From an uncultured Ruminococcus sp. (GTDB lineage Bacteria; Bacillota; Clostridia; Oscillospirales; Acutalibacteraceae): a DNA stretch of 28,179 nt. The position numbers were made by a program, and so were the translations under genes. The notes below the pieces were generated by a model that was not told the origin of the DNA, searched no databases, and worked only from the letters and a program-made list of their open reading frames with translations. Positions within the stretch are counted from its first letter, which is position 1, and each line of letters opens with the position of its first letter. Location: NCBI GenBank assembly GCA_946414115.1, contig CAMKNF010000006.1, positions 1-28,179 on the forward strand. The letters are read 5' to 3'. Below are positions 14,733 through 22,482 of this stretch, piece after piece.

Positions 14733-15162
14733 CAGTCGCTGTGCTCCGGATTTATAATAGTGCTTGTTGTTTGGATAAGTTTGTTTTCCTCGGGTTGATT
14801 GATATATCGGAAACGTTCTTGATAATATGATATTACGACTGTTGCCATATTTTGCGTTTGCATTGTCGTATGTAGGTGTGTATGTTTTTTTCTGTACATT
14901 ATATAATTTAAAAAATAAAAAATAAAAATAGTAATATATATTTTTTTATTTTTTTCTCTATATATGTTTGTATAAAAAACTTACATACATACACTAATTA
15001 ACAATAGTTGACACTAAAATGACAATATTTGCAATACTGCGTATTGTTTGATAAGTGTGTTTTCCTCTATAAATGCGATTAAAACGTTACAGTTTGATTG
15101 CCGCTTCGGACACGGCACGCCGTGTCGCTACGACTGAAAACAAACCTTTCCAAACTCCAAAC
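14733..15162. other. Gene-poor AT-rich spacer with duplicated segments
   Basis: This 430-base stretch holds no clear gene. A roughly 29-base segment is present twice in direct orientation (14761-14790 and 15038-15066, both ending in AAGT(T/G)TGTTTTCCT), and each copy is followed about 15-21 bases later by AAACGTT. Between them lie a very AT-rich core and imperfect inverted arms (14868-14890 and 14974-14994). A 32-codon open frame (14827-14925) encodes a hydrophobic peptide with a basic tail but has no ribosome site. A lone MITE-end repeat is at 15108-15132. Confidence 0.5.
15108..15132. repeat. Lone copy of the MITE terminal repeat
   Basis: GGACACGGCACGCCGTGTCG continuing CTACG matches the right end of the MITE-like element (2603-2627) at 24 of 25 positions. 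It lies 30 bases beyond the 3' end of spoIIP and can form a GACACGGC/GCCGTGTC hairpin. Confidence 0.7.
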
Positions 15163-16254
15163 TTATTTTAAAACCTCATACAAAACATTTCCGAGAAGTT
15201 CGCCTGTGTATACCGCCTCGTCAATTGAGTTTGCCTCTGCACCGACTTCAATTAAAAGTGAGCCGTCGCAGACGTATTCGTTGTAGGCGAAGTAATCGAA
15301 GCTTATCGGTCGTGTCATTCCCGGGTACATTTTCTCGGCTGTGTTCTGAATTTTCAGGGCAAAATTCAGATTGTTCTGCCAGTTTTCGAAATCCCGTTCT
15401 CCGTCGGTATCGCATCCCGACAAAATCATAATTTGCGCTCCCTTTTTGCCGTTGTACTCAAAAACAGGCTTTACCTTGCATTCGTCTGTGCCGAGTGCGT
15501 CACGGTGAATGTCAAGCACAACCTTGATGTCCTTGTATTCATACATATCGCTCTGCACCGTCTGAACGCTTCTGCCGTAGGAGCCGTTGTAGGTGGAGTC
15601 GTGAACGGTCTTGTCGTGCAGAGTTTTAATGCCCTTGCTTTCAAGGGTGCGTGTGATTGCATCGCCAACGGCGACAACGTTAAAATCGTTGTTCTGCGTT
15701 CGTGAATAAAAGCTTTCAAAAAAGTAGTCCACGTCCTCGTCAATATACGCTTCGCTCGTGTGAGTGTGGTAAATCAATACCTGCGGCGAGTCGGTTTTCT
15801 TCTTTACGCTGAATGTGAGCTTGTCGTTGAGTATCGAATCAAAGTCGAGGTCAAGCCCCGTTTTGTTTTTTATGTAGCAGTTGTCAACCTTTGTTGCACC
15901 GCCTGAAATATTCTTTTCCTCTATGCTGTATTTTTCTTCTCCCTCGTGCTTTGCAAAGGAGTCGTAATATCCCGACTTGTCACGTTCTTTTTCACTTAAT
16001 TTTTCGGTTGCTTTAGTTTCGGAAACGGTTGTGGGTTGGGTAGTTCCCTGTTTGCTCTCCTTTTTTTCGTCCTGCTTATTATTTTCTGAAATATACTGCC
16101 CGTCCGTAAGCGTAAAAGCCGCCGCAAGAACGGCTGATTCTTCAGATGTAAAACATTCGGGCAGTCGGCGGAAAACGCAGAAAACAGCCGTAAGCAGAAG
16201 TGCAAATGACACTGCTGCTTTTAATAGCTTTACTAATTTCCCTTGCTTTCTCAA
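15163..16254 (-). CDS. spoIIP: Stage II sporulation protein P, peptidoglycan hydrolase
   Basis: A 363-residue SpoIIP-type amidase/endopeptidase. With SpoIID and SpoIIM it thins septal peptidoglycan so the mother-cell membrane can engulf the forespore. A single N-terminal span (about 10-28) anchors it. A low-complexity linker rich in Lys, Glu, Ser and Thr follows (about 55-115), then the catalytic domain with IYHTHTSEAY, VLDIHRDA and LLIEVGAEANSIDEA, matching the Amidase_3-like fold and its zinc ligands. Translation starts at a TTG (16254) after GCAGGTGAT. That ribosome site is locked into a 14-bp hairpin. No strong SigE promoter was recognised, though GCATACAA at about 16303-16296 resembles a SigE -10. 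Confidence 0.93.
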   Translation of the reverse strand: MRKQGKLVKLLKAAVSFALLLTAVFCVFRRLPECFTSEESAVLAAAFTLTDGQYISENNKQDEKKESKQGTTQPTTVSETKATEKLSEKERDKSGYYDSFAKHEGEEKYSIEEKNISGGATKVDNCYIKNKTGLDLDFDSILNDKLTFSVKKKTDSPQVLIYHTHTSEAYIDEDVDYFFESFYSRTQNNDFNVVAVGDAITRTLESKGIKTLHDKTVHDSTYNGSYGRSVQTVQSDMYEYKDIKVVLDIHRDALGTDECKVKPVFEYNGKKGAQIMILSGCDTDGERDFENWQNNLNFALKIQNTAEKMYPGMTRPISFDYFAYNEYVCDGSLLIEVGAEANSIDEAVYTGELLGNVLYEVLK

Positions 16255-16295
16255 AAAATCACCTGCTTTATAAATTTATATGCAGGTGATTTTTT
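16253..16295. promoter_or_regulatory. Hairpin burying the spoIIP ribosome site
   Basis: A perfect 14-bp inverted repeat, AAAAAATCACCTGC (16253-16266) and GCAGGTGATTTTTT (16282-16295), with a 15-base AT loop. In spoIIP mRNA the 3' arm carries the AGGTGA ribosome site and reaches the TTG start codon. With its U-run the structure also looks like an intrinsic terminator on both strands. Confidence 0.75.
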
Positions 16296-16325
16296 TGTAT
16301 GCTATACAATTATGATACAAATTTA

Positions 16326-16334
16326 TGGTATAAT
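16326..16334 (+). promoter_or_regulatory. Extended -10 of the second two-component operon
   Basis: TGGTATAAT (hexamer 16329-16334) lies 27 bases before the regulator ATG. The -35 region is weak, as expected for an extended -10 promoter. Confidence 0.5.
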
Positions 16335-16360
16335 AATTATTCACAGCAAGGGGTGACATA

Positions 16361-17026
16361 ATGACAAAAATACTTATTGTTGAGGACGAGGAGCATATTT
16401 CAAGGCTTATTGCAATGGCACTTTCGCCTCTCGGATATATTTGTGAAACGGCAAATGACGGCGAAAAGGGTGCGGATATGATTGAGCAGAACAGGTATGA
16501 TTTGATTTTGCTTGACGTAATGCTCCCGAAAATTGACGGCTTTGAGCTTATTGAATACATTGAAAATTACAACATTCCCGTAATTTTCATCACTGCAAAA
16601 AACAGCGTCGCCGACAAGGTCAGAGGACTAAAACTCGGCGCTGACGATTACATAACAAAGCCGTTTGACATTGCAGAGCTACAGGCAAGGGTTGAAACGG
16701 TACTTCGCAGGTATAACAAGGCTTCGCAGATTATTAAGTCGGGCAATATCACAATTGACACAAGCTCTCGGATTGTTAAGAAAAGCGGTACGGCTGTGGA
16801 GCTTACTCTAAAGGAATACGAGCTTTTGCTCTTGTTTGTCAAGAATAAAAACATTGCACTTTACCGTGAAACGATTTACGAGCAGGTGTGGCACGAGCCG
16901 TATATGGGCGACACGAGAACGGTTGATTTGCACATTCAGCGTTTGAGGAAAAAGCTCGGAATCAAGGACAGAATACAGTCGGTGTACAAGGTCGGGTACA
17001 GATATATTGAGGGGGAAAATAATTGA
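16361..17026 (+). CDS. OmpR-family response regulator
   Basis: A 221-residue two-domain regulator. The receiver has acidic residues EDEE (8-11), phosphoacceptor D52 (ILLDVMLPK) and the TKPFD switch region. The winged-helix domain has LTLKEYELLLLFVKNKN and VDLHIQRLRKKLG, ending YKVGYRYIEGE. AGGGGTG lies about 7 bases before the ATG. The kinase start codon overlaps its stop, so the two proteins are a pair. The signal is unknown; placement next to spoIIP and cell-wall genes may hint at envelope sensing, but this is only neighbourhood. Confidence 0.92.
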   Translation: MTKILIVEDEEHISRLIAMALSPLGYICETANDGEKGADMIEQNRYDLILLDVMLPKIDGFELIEYIENYNIPVIFITAKNSVADKVRGLKLGADDYITKPFDIAELQARVETVLRRYNKASQIIKSGNITIDTSSRIVKKSGTAVELTLKEYELLLLFVKNKNIALYRETIYEQVWHEPYMGDTRTVDLHIQRLRKKLGIKDRIQSVYKVGYRYIEGENN

Positions 17027-18441
17027 AATTTGCGTGGAAGATATTTTTCGTTTCATTCATTATGATAATCGTTTCCTTCGGCGTGGGCGGATTTCTGCTT
17101 ATAAATGCTGTGTTTACCGGTACTCTTGATGAAAAGACGAGCTCCCTTTCCGACAACAACAGTTACATAACGCTCTCGCTGTATGCAACCTGTGCAAACG
17201 CCGACACAATGGGCTATGGGGAAAGCTCCCTCGACTATATTATCAATAACTTTTTACAGCAGGTTTCGGGCAGCTCTGCCGATACAAAGGTGAAAATCGG
17301 AAATGCGACACAGCTTACCGAGTTTGACGACATTACGTTTATTACAAAAATTGAAAATGGTATGCACTCCCACCGAATTGTGCAGAGCAAGGGCAGGCAC
17401 TGGTTTCAGGCGGTAAGTCATATTTCAATTTCGGGTCGTGATTTGTACGTTGAAACGCTTACCGACATAAGCGAGATATATTCAAGCCGTGACAGCTACT
17501 GCGGAATATTCCGAATTATTCTATTAATTGTTGCAATGATTTCTTCGCTTGTGCTTGTAATTTTCTCAAAATTTCTGACAAGACCGCTTGTAAGGCTTTC
17601 GGATGCGGCAAAGGAAATTGCAGGCGGTAATTTTTCAAAGCGTGTTGAAACGACAGGTACGGGAGAGGTAAAAGAGCTGTCGGAGAGCTTCAACACAATG
17701 GTTGAAAACATTGAAAGCTACACCGACAGGCTGAAAAAGGCGGCTCGGGACAGGGACGATTTTGTCGCAAACTTTACGCACGAATTAAAAACTCCGCTGA
17801 CCTCTGTCATAGGCTATGCCGATATGCTACGTACCTATGAGCTTGACGCTGACAAGCGCAGAGAATGCGCCGACTATATTTACAGAGAGGGCAAAAGGCT
17901 TGAAAAGCTTTCGGCAAATCTGCTTGAAATTATTGTTATGGAAAACAGCGACATAAAATGCATTGATATTAATACCGAGCATTTATTTAAAGAGATAAGG
18001 GGAAGTGTTGCGTTTCTGCTGAAAAAATACGGCGTAAAGCTTCATATAAAATATGAAAATGCAGTCATATCAGCAGAGCCGTCACTGCTGAAAACACTTC
18101 TGTACAACCTGATTGACAACGCCTGCAAAGCTTCAAAAAACGGACAGGAGATTGCACTACTCGGAAAAACTGACGGTGAGAGGTACTGCTTTTCAGTTTC
18201 CGACTGCGGCAGAGGTATACCAAAGGACGAGCTTGAAAAAATCACCCAGCCGTTTTATATGGTTGACAAATCACGTTCAAGAAAAATGGGCGGTGCAGGA
18301 CTGGGACTTGCGCTTTGCAACGAGATTGCACGTCTGCATAACTCAACGCTGACAATTGAAAGTGAAGAAAATGTCGGCACAACGGTACAATTTGACGCTG
18401 CGGTTTCGACAGCCGAAAAGGAGGAAAGCAATGAAAACTAA
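17023..18441 (+). CDS. Sensor histidine kinase with HAMP domain
   Basis: A 472-residue membrane kinase. Spans are at about 8-28 and 165-185, with an extracellular sensing domain of about 135 residues between them. A clear HAMP domain follows (TRPLVRLSDAAKEIAGGNFSKRV), then His253 in VANFTHELKTPLTSVIGYADML. The ATPase has LLYNLIDNACKAS, VSDCGRGIP and GGAGLGLALCNEI. It starts at TTG 17023, overlapping the regulator stop (TTGA) after GGGGG. Its last 11 bases overlap the next gene. Unlike the PhoR upstream it has no PAS domain, so it senses through the extracellular domain or the membrane. Confidence 0.92.
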   Translation: MKFAWKIFFVSFIMIIVSFGVGGFLLINAVFTGTLDEKTSSLSDNNSYITLSLYATCANADTMGYGESSLDYIINNFLQQVSGSSADTKVKIGNATQLTEFDDITFITKIENGMHSHRIVQSKGRHWFQAVSHISISGRDLYVETLTDISEIYSSRDSYCGIFRIILLIVAMISSLVLVIFSKFLTRPLVRLSDAAKEIAGGNFSKRVETTGTGEVKELSESFNTMVENIESYTDRLKKAARDRDDFVANFTHELKTPLTSVIGYADMLRTYELDADKRRECADYIYREGKRLEKLSANLLEIIVMENSDIKCIDINTEHLFKEIRGSVAFLLKKYGVKLHIKYENAVISAEPSLLKTLLYNLIDNACKASKNGQEIALLGKTDGERYCFSVSDCGRGIPKDELEKITQPFYMVDKSRSRKMGGAGLGLALCNEIARLHNSTLTIESEENVGTTVQFDAAVSTAEKEESNEN

Positions 18442-19195
18442 AATAAAATATGTTTTATGCACCTTGCTTTCGGTTGTAATTACCTTTTCAATTGTTGCAT
18501 TGCCGTACTTTTATTACAGTGTAAACGATTCAAAGAAAACCGAGGCAACGCCCGAAAAGCTTGCAATTAACACAGACGTGAAAAACACAACTTCAATCAA
18601 ACAGCTTTACGATTTGATACAATCGGGAAATGCAATCTGGATTGACGACAACGAGGATATATCGGATTTTACTATGCTCCAGCTTGTTTACGGAGCTTTG
18701 CAGCCGCTTAAGGAGTCGCTTAAGGAGTCCGATTACGCAGTTTCGGCGATTGATTTGATTATGAATGACAGCGAAAAAAAGCCTGCACTTTATGAAACAA
18801 CTATAGTCAGCGGTGCTGTTGACGGCGTTCCCGTTTCGGCAAGGCTTATGAATGTTGTATTTTACGGCAGTAATTTTACCGAGGCTCAGATAGTTTTTGA
18901 CCGCAAAACCGACAAGGTGTATCAGCTGAATATTCTGTCTAACGGCGACATACCGAATTATGATTACGACAATGACGAAAATCCGTATTATGATGCAAGT
19001 ACTGACTATACTGAACTTAACTACGATATTGTAAACGGTCTGAATGAATATTGCGACTTGGACGTGAACAATATCAGTTCTTCACTATATATCACTATAC
19101 AGCCCGATTACTTTGCATTTAATGTTTTAGGTGTTGATTATTATGAAATGCGAAATATTAAAAGCGATTTTGGTGATGTTACGACAGAGGAATAA
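18431..19195 (+). CDS. Unrecognised membrane-anchored or secreted protein coupled to the kinase
   Basis: A 254-residue protein starting MKTKIKYVLCTLLSVVITFS with one hydrophobic segment (about 6-28) and no clear lipobox, so it is probably an N-terminally anchored extracytoplasmic protein. The rest is acidic and rich in Asp, Asn and Tyr, especially NYDYDNDENPYYDASTDYTE (about 175-195). I recognise no family. Its ATG lies inside the last codons of the kinase gene (11-base overlap), with AGGAGG just upstream, so the three genes are translated together. By position it could be an accessory to the kinase, as YycH/YycI are to WalK, but I see no sequence support for homology. Confidence 0.75.
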   Translation: MKTKIKYVLCTLLSVVITFSIVALPYFYYSVNDSKKTEATPEKLAINTDVKNTTSIKQLYDLIQSGNAIWIDDNEDISDFTMLQLVYGALQPLKESLKESDYAVSAIDLIMNDSEKKPALYETTIVSGAVDGVPVSARLMNVVFYGSNFTEAQIVFDRKTDKVYQLNILSNGDIPNYDYDNDENPYYDASTDYTELNYDIVNGLNEYCDLDVNNISSSLYITIQPDYFAFNVLGVDYYEMRNIKSDFGDVTTEE

Positions 19196-19196
19196 A

Positions 19197-19235
19197 ATTA
19201 ATTCGGAATTCGTAATGCGTAATTCGGAATTAATC
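19197..19235 (+). repeat. Dispersed AATTCGGAATT repeat, copy 4
   Basis: AATTAATTCGGAATTCGTAA followed by TGCGTAATTCGGAATTAATC begins two bases after the stop codon of the third gene of the two-component operon. It is followed at 19274-19303 by a GTAGGGGCACCCC-type relic. Confidence 0.8.
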
Positions 19236-19273
19236 AAGCGGAAAAGGTTGCCCTACGGTTAAATTATAGAACG

Positions 19274-19303
19274 TTGTAGGGGCACCCCTGTGTGGCTGCC
19301 CGA
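19274..19303. repeat. GTAGGGGCACCCC-type repeat relic
   Basis: TTGTAGGGGCACCCCTGTGT followed by GGCTGCCCGA resembles the dispersed repeats at 5684 and in the MITE-like element. It lies within the 239-base non-coding gap before the FemAB gene, in which no gene is visible. Confidence 0.4.
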
Positions 19304-19383
19304 GATACCGAGTTATAATTACTCGCCGACTTATATAACGGACTGAAAAGATACAATTAATATACAACTTTGAATGAAATGTG

Positions 19384-19433
19384 AAACAAGCCTTCCGTAT
19401 AATTGAATTGCACAATTTACGGGAGGCTTGTTT
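19384..19433 (+). promoter_or_regulatory. Hairpin burying the FemAB ribosome site
   Basis: AAACAAGCCTTCCGT (19384-19398) pairs with ACGGGAGGCTTGTTT (19419-19433) at 14 of 15 positions, the odd pair being a G-U wobble. The 3' arm contains the GGGAGG ribosome site (19421-19426) and is followed by T then ATG at 19435. It also resembles a terminator. Confidence 0.7.
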
Positions 19434-19434
19434 T

Positions 19435-20442
19435 ATGGATATGAATGAATACGAGCGTTTCTGCTCGGAGAATATAAACGGAAGCTTTACGCAGTCGTCC
19501 TCCTGGACAAGGGTTAAGGATAACTGGAAAAATGAATATATAGCTGCAAGGGATAAAAACGGAAACACGGTAGGCACAATGCTGATTCTTGTCAAGAAAA
19601 TTCCGTTTCTTAAAACCTCTATGCTTTATGCGCCGAGAGGCCCTGTCTGCGATTTTCACGACAGAAATGCGCTCAAGCTGATTTTTGAACAGGTAAAGCT
19701 GATTGCAAAAAAGCATAAGGCATATACGCTGAAAATTGACCCGCTGATTGACGAAAACGACTTTGAGGCTATTGCAAATTTAAAGTCGCTCGGCTTTGTC
19801 TATCACGGCGAAAAGGTCGGATATGATAATATACAATGCAGGGAAAATTACAGAATTGAGCTTAAAGGAAGAACGGCGGAGGAGGTTTTTCAGTCGTTCA
19901 AGCCGAAGTGGAGGTACAATATAAGGCTTGCCGAAAGAAAGGGTGTTCGGTGTAAATTCTGCGGCAAGGAAGGTCTTGACGATTTTGACAGGCTTATGAA
20001 ACAGACGTCAAACCGTGACGGCTTTGATATGAGGACGAAGGAGTATTTTGCAAAAATCCTTGATGCGTTCGGCGACAGTGCAGGACTTTGTATGTGCTGT
20101 TATGATGAAGTTCCGCTGTCGGGTGCGCTGTATATCGATTACGCCGATACCGTAAGCTATGTTTACGGCTGTTCGTCAGACAATCTGCGCAATCTTATGC
20201 CGAATTACCTTATGCAATGGAATATGATAAGGTATGCCGCCGACAGGGGCAGACGAGTGTATGACTTTTGCGGTGTGCCGTACTGGTATGACGAAACACA
20301 CCGCAACTACGGAGTTTACAGATTCAAGCAGGGCTTTAACGGAGAGGTGAAAACGTGGGCTGGCGAGTTTGACTATACGTTTAAATCTGCAACAAATTTC
20401 TGTGCCGATTTGATGATGAAAGCAAGAAAATTCCTGTTGTGA
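19435..20442 (+). CDS. FemAB-family peptidoglycan aminoacyltransferase
   Basis: A 335-residue protein of the FemA/FemB/FemX-MurM group, which uses aminoacyl-tRNA to add amino acids to the lipid II stem peptide. Family features are NGSFTQSSSWTRVKDNW near the N-terminus, MLYAPRGPVCDF, YTLKIDPLIDEN, and FKPKWRYNIRLAERKGV (double GNAT core). Near the C-terminus are YGCSSDNLRNLMPNYLMQW and YRFKQGFNGEVKTWAGEFD. The ATG at 19435 is preferred over the GTG at 19381 because GGGAGG is 8 bases before it. The GTG lies upstream of the hairpin with no ribosome site. Its stop abuts the stop of the convergent spore germination gene. Confidence 0.9.
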   Translation: MDMNEYERFCSENINGSFTQSSSWTRVKDNWKNEYIAARDKNGNTVGTMLILVKKIPFLKTSMLYAPRGPVCDFHDRNALKLIFEQVKLIAKKHKAYTLKIDPLIDENDFEAIANLKSLGFVYHGEKVGYDNIQCRENYRIELKGRTAEEVFQSFKPKWRYNIRLAERKGVRCKFCGKEGLDDFDRLMKQTSNRDGFDMRTKEYFAKILDAFGDSAGLCMCCYDEVPLSGALYIDYADTVSYVYGCSSDNLRNLMPNYLMQWNMIRYAADRGRRVYDFCGVPYWYDETHRNYGVYRFKQGFNGEVKTWAGEFDYTFKSATNFCADLMMKARKFLL

Positions 20443-21837
20443 TTATCTGCTCCTTACCCGAATGATTTTGCGTAAGAATTCGCTTGCGTTGAACGGAATG
20501 AGCGGATAAAGGTAGCTTTTGCCCGAGAGAGTTCTGTTAAAGCAGATTAGCAGAAGGTTGATTACAAACGCCGCAACAAATCCCCATATATTGAAAATAT
20601 ATGTCAGCACGAGCAACAGCACACGGCAGAATTTAAGGCTGTAGCCAAGCTCGTAGTTCGGCTGTGTGTAGTTTGCAACCGTTACAAGTGCCATATAGAG
20701 GATTGCTTCCATACACACCCAGCCTGACTCAACGGCAAATTCGCTTAACGCAATTGCGCCGATTATGCTCAGCGGCGTTGTAAGCGAGTTAGGCGTGTTG
20801 AGTGCTGCAAGGCGCAAGCCGTCAATGCCGATTTCCATTAATATCAACTGCCAGAAAACAGGTACGTTCTGCACCTCGTCAACCAGAATAAATTTAAAAA
20901 TATCGGGGCATAATTGCGGATTTTGTAACGCAAGCAACCACAGGGGCGTTATGAAAACCGACAGAATTGTTATAAAATATCGTGACAGCTTGAGGTATGT
21001 TCCCACAACAGGCGAAAAGTAATAATCGTCTGCTTCTTCAAGCACGTCAAAAATTGAAGTGGGCATAAGCAGTGCCGAGGGTGCGTTGTCAACGAGAATT
21101 ACGATGTTGCCCTCAAGTACGGCTGATGCGGCTGTGTCGGGGCGTTCGGTGTGCTTTACCTTCGGAAACGGATTGTACCACAAACGTTTGTATAGTGCCT
21201 CAATCAAGCTTTGCTGATTCATAGTGAGTGACGGCGTTTTGATTGAATTCAGCCTTTTGGTAAGCTCCTTTAGGAATTTTTTATCAACCTTTGATTCCAT
21301 ATAAAGAACGGCTACGTCGGTTTGTGAACGACTGCCGATTTTAAAGGCTTGCACCGTCAAATCTGTGTCACGGATTCTGCGGCGGATAAGAGCGGTGTTT
21401 AAGATGAGCGTTTCAACAAAGCCGTCGTGACTGCCCCTGAGTACCTTGTCGTTGTCAGGCTCGCCTGTTTCACGCTGTGGGTATGTTCGTGTGTCGAGCA
21501 GAATTGCCTTGTCAAAGCCCTCGACAATCAGAGCGGAAATTCCGCTTAACACGTCGGTACAGATTTTCTTTACATCGGAGGAAACCTCCACTTCAACATA
21601 GGGTACGGCGCTTTTTGAAAAGTGCTCGGGAGAGGAAAAGTTTTCTTCCTTCAGATTTTTGTAAAAATATTCGAGGATTTTCTCGGCTATGTCGTCCTTT
21701 AAAAATCCGTCAACAAAAAACATTGCGGCGTTTCTGCCGCCGATAAACAGGTCACGCTCTACGAGGTCAAAGCTTTTGTCACTTCGCAGGGTGTTTTTTA
21801 TTTGTGCAAGGTTATTTTTATAGCTTGAAGTAAGCAT
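20443..21837 (-). CDS. Spore germination protein, SpoVAF/GerA-A family
   Basis: A 464-residue protein of the GerA-A subunit family. The soluble N-terminal domain includes EGFDKAILLDTRTYPQRETGEPDNDKVLRGSHDGFVETLILNTALIRRRIRD-type sequence (conserved YPxRxxxEPxxExxxRGxxDGFxE pattern). The C-terminal part has about four or five membrane spans (about residues 275-445) with VDEVQNVPVFWQLILMEIG and LNTPNSLTTPLSIIGAI. Length and the absence of ger B and C genes favour SpoVAF, an inner-membrane protein of the forespore. GGAGGT lies 5-10 bases before the ATG. It is expected to be expressed late in sporulation (family knowledge). Confidence 0.88.
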   Translation of the reverse strand: MLTSSYKNNLAQIKNTLRSDKSFDLVERDLFIGGRNAAMFFVDGFLKDDIAEKILEYFYKNLKEENFSSPEHFSKSAVPYVEVEVSSDVKKICTDVLSGISALIVEGFDKAILLDTRTYPQRETGEPDNDKVLRGSHDGFVETLILNTALIRRRIRDTDLTVQAFKIGSRSQTDVAVLYMESKVDKKFLKELTKRLNSIKTPSLTMNQQSLIEALYKRLWYNPFPKVKHTERPDTAASAVLEGNIVILVDNAPSALLMPTSIFDVLEEADDYYFSPVVGTYLKLSRYFITILSVFITPLWLLALQNPQLCPDIFKFILVDEVQNVPVFWQLILMEIGIDGLRLAALNTPNSLTTPLSIIGAIALSEFAVESGWVCMEAILYMALVTVANYTQPNYELGYSLKFCRVLLLVLTYIFNIWGFVAAFVINLLLICFNRTLSGKSYLYPLIPFNASEFLRKIIRVRSR

Positions 21838-21887
21838 TTTTACCTCCGATTTTCGAAAAATTTTAAATATTCAAAATTATTTTTGGA

Positions 21888-21916
21888 AAATTGCATTTAA
21901 ATATGCAATTTTTTTA
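21888..21916. other. AT-rich hairpin between spore gene and prophage
   Basis: AAATTGCAT (21888-21896) and ATGCAATTT (21903-21911) with a T-run on the plus strand. It could be a weak terminator isolating the prophage head module, or simply part of the junction. No attachment site or repeat of a flanking sequence was recognised here. Confidence 0.35.
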
Positions 21917-21966
21917 TTTTTTACAGGGGTAAGTGAGAGGCGAATACAATTAACAATTGTCAGTTA

Positions 21967-22482
21967 ATGTTGCTCTCTCAAAAAACGGAGGTGACAAAAA
22001 TAGAGAAAAAACTTACAAGCCGTGAGAGGGAGTTTTGCAGTTGTTTTCTGAATACGGGCAGTTCCTCACTTGCGGCTCAGCGTGCAGGCTGGCTTAAAAA
22101 TCCCGAACAGGCAGGTGAAAAGCTCCTGTGCAGAAAGGAGATTGCAGACGAGATTGAAGCCCTTGCACGTCAGCGTGAAAAGTCGCTTGCAAATATGGCG
22201 TCTGTCGGCTATCAGCGGTTGGCTTTCGGTAATATTGCCGACGCAGTTTCACTGCTTTATATGGAAAATCCGTCACGTGCGGATTTGAGCGAAATGGATT
22301 TATTCCTTGTTTCGGAGATTAAAAGACCGAAGGACGGCTCAATGGAAATCAAGTTTTTCGACAGGCTAAAGGCGCTTGAAAAGCTTGAAAGTAAGCAGGA
22401 GGAAGAAAACGGCGTGCAGAGCCTTTTTGACGCAATAGACGAGGGCGCAAAGTCTGTGGGAAGTGATAAGGCTGAAGATTAA
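21967..22482 (+). CDS. Phage terminase small subunit
   Basis: A DNA-recognition subunit of the packaging motor. EKKLTSREREFCSCFLNTGSSSLAAQRAGW and AGEKLLCRKEIADEIEALARQRE match the small terminase (Terminase_2) helix-turn-helix region; the C-terminal part (KFFDRLKALEKLESKQEE) is the usual coiled oligomerisation tail. The start is uncertain. The canonical ATG at 21967 has no ribosome site. A perfect GGAGGTG (21987-21993) lies instead 6 bases before an in-frame ATA at 22000, exactly where family members begin. The real start may be that ATA, or an ATG lost by one base change. It overlaps terL by 20 bases. Confidence 0.87.
   Translation: MLLSQKTEVTKIEKKLTSREREFCSCFLNTGSSSLAAQRAGWLKNPEQAGEKLLCRKEIADEIEALARQREKSLANMASVGYQRLAFGNIADAVSLLYMENPSRADLSEMDLFLVSEIKRPKDGSMEIKFFDRLKALEKLESKQEEENGVQSLFDAIDEGAKSVGSDKAED

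Noticed and set aside
15001..15035. Promoter from TTGACACTAAAATGACAA
   Set aside because: A good -35 is present, but no acceptable -10 follows at 16-18 bases and no gene lies downstream on that strand.
796..19235. CRISPR array or spacer-repeat structure from the AATTCGGAATT copies
   Set aside because: The copies are kilobases apart, each bound to a gene end, with no regular spacers and no cas genes.
21991..21993. GTG start for the small terminase
   Set aside because: This GTG is the last part of the GGAGGTG ribosome site itself, and no second ribosome site precedes it.
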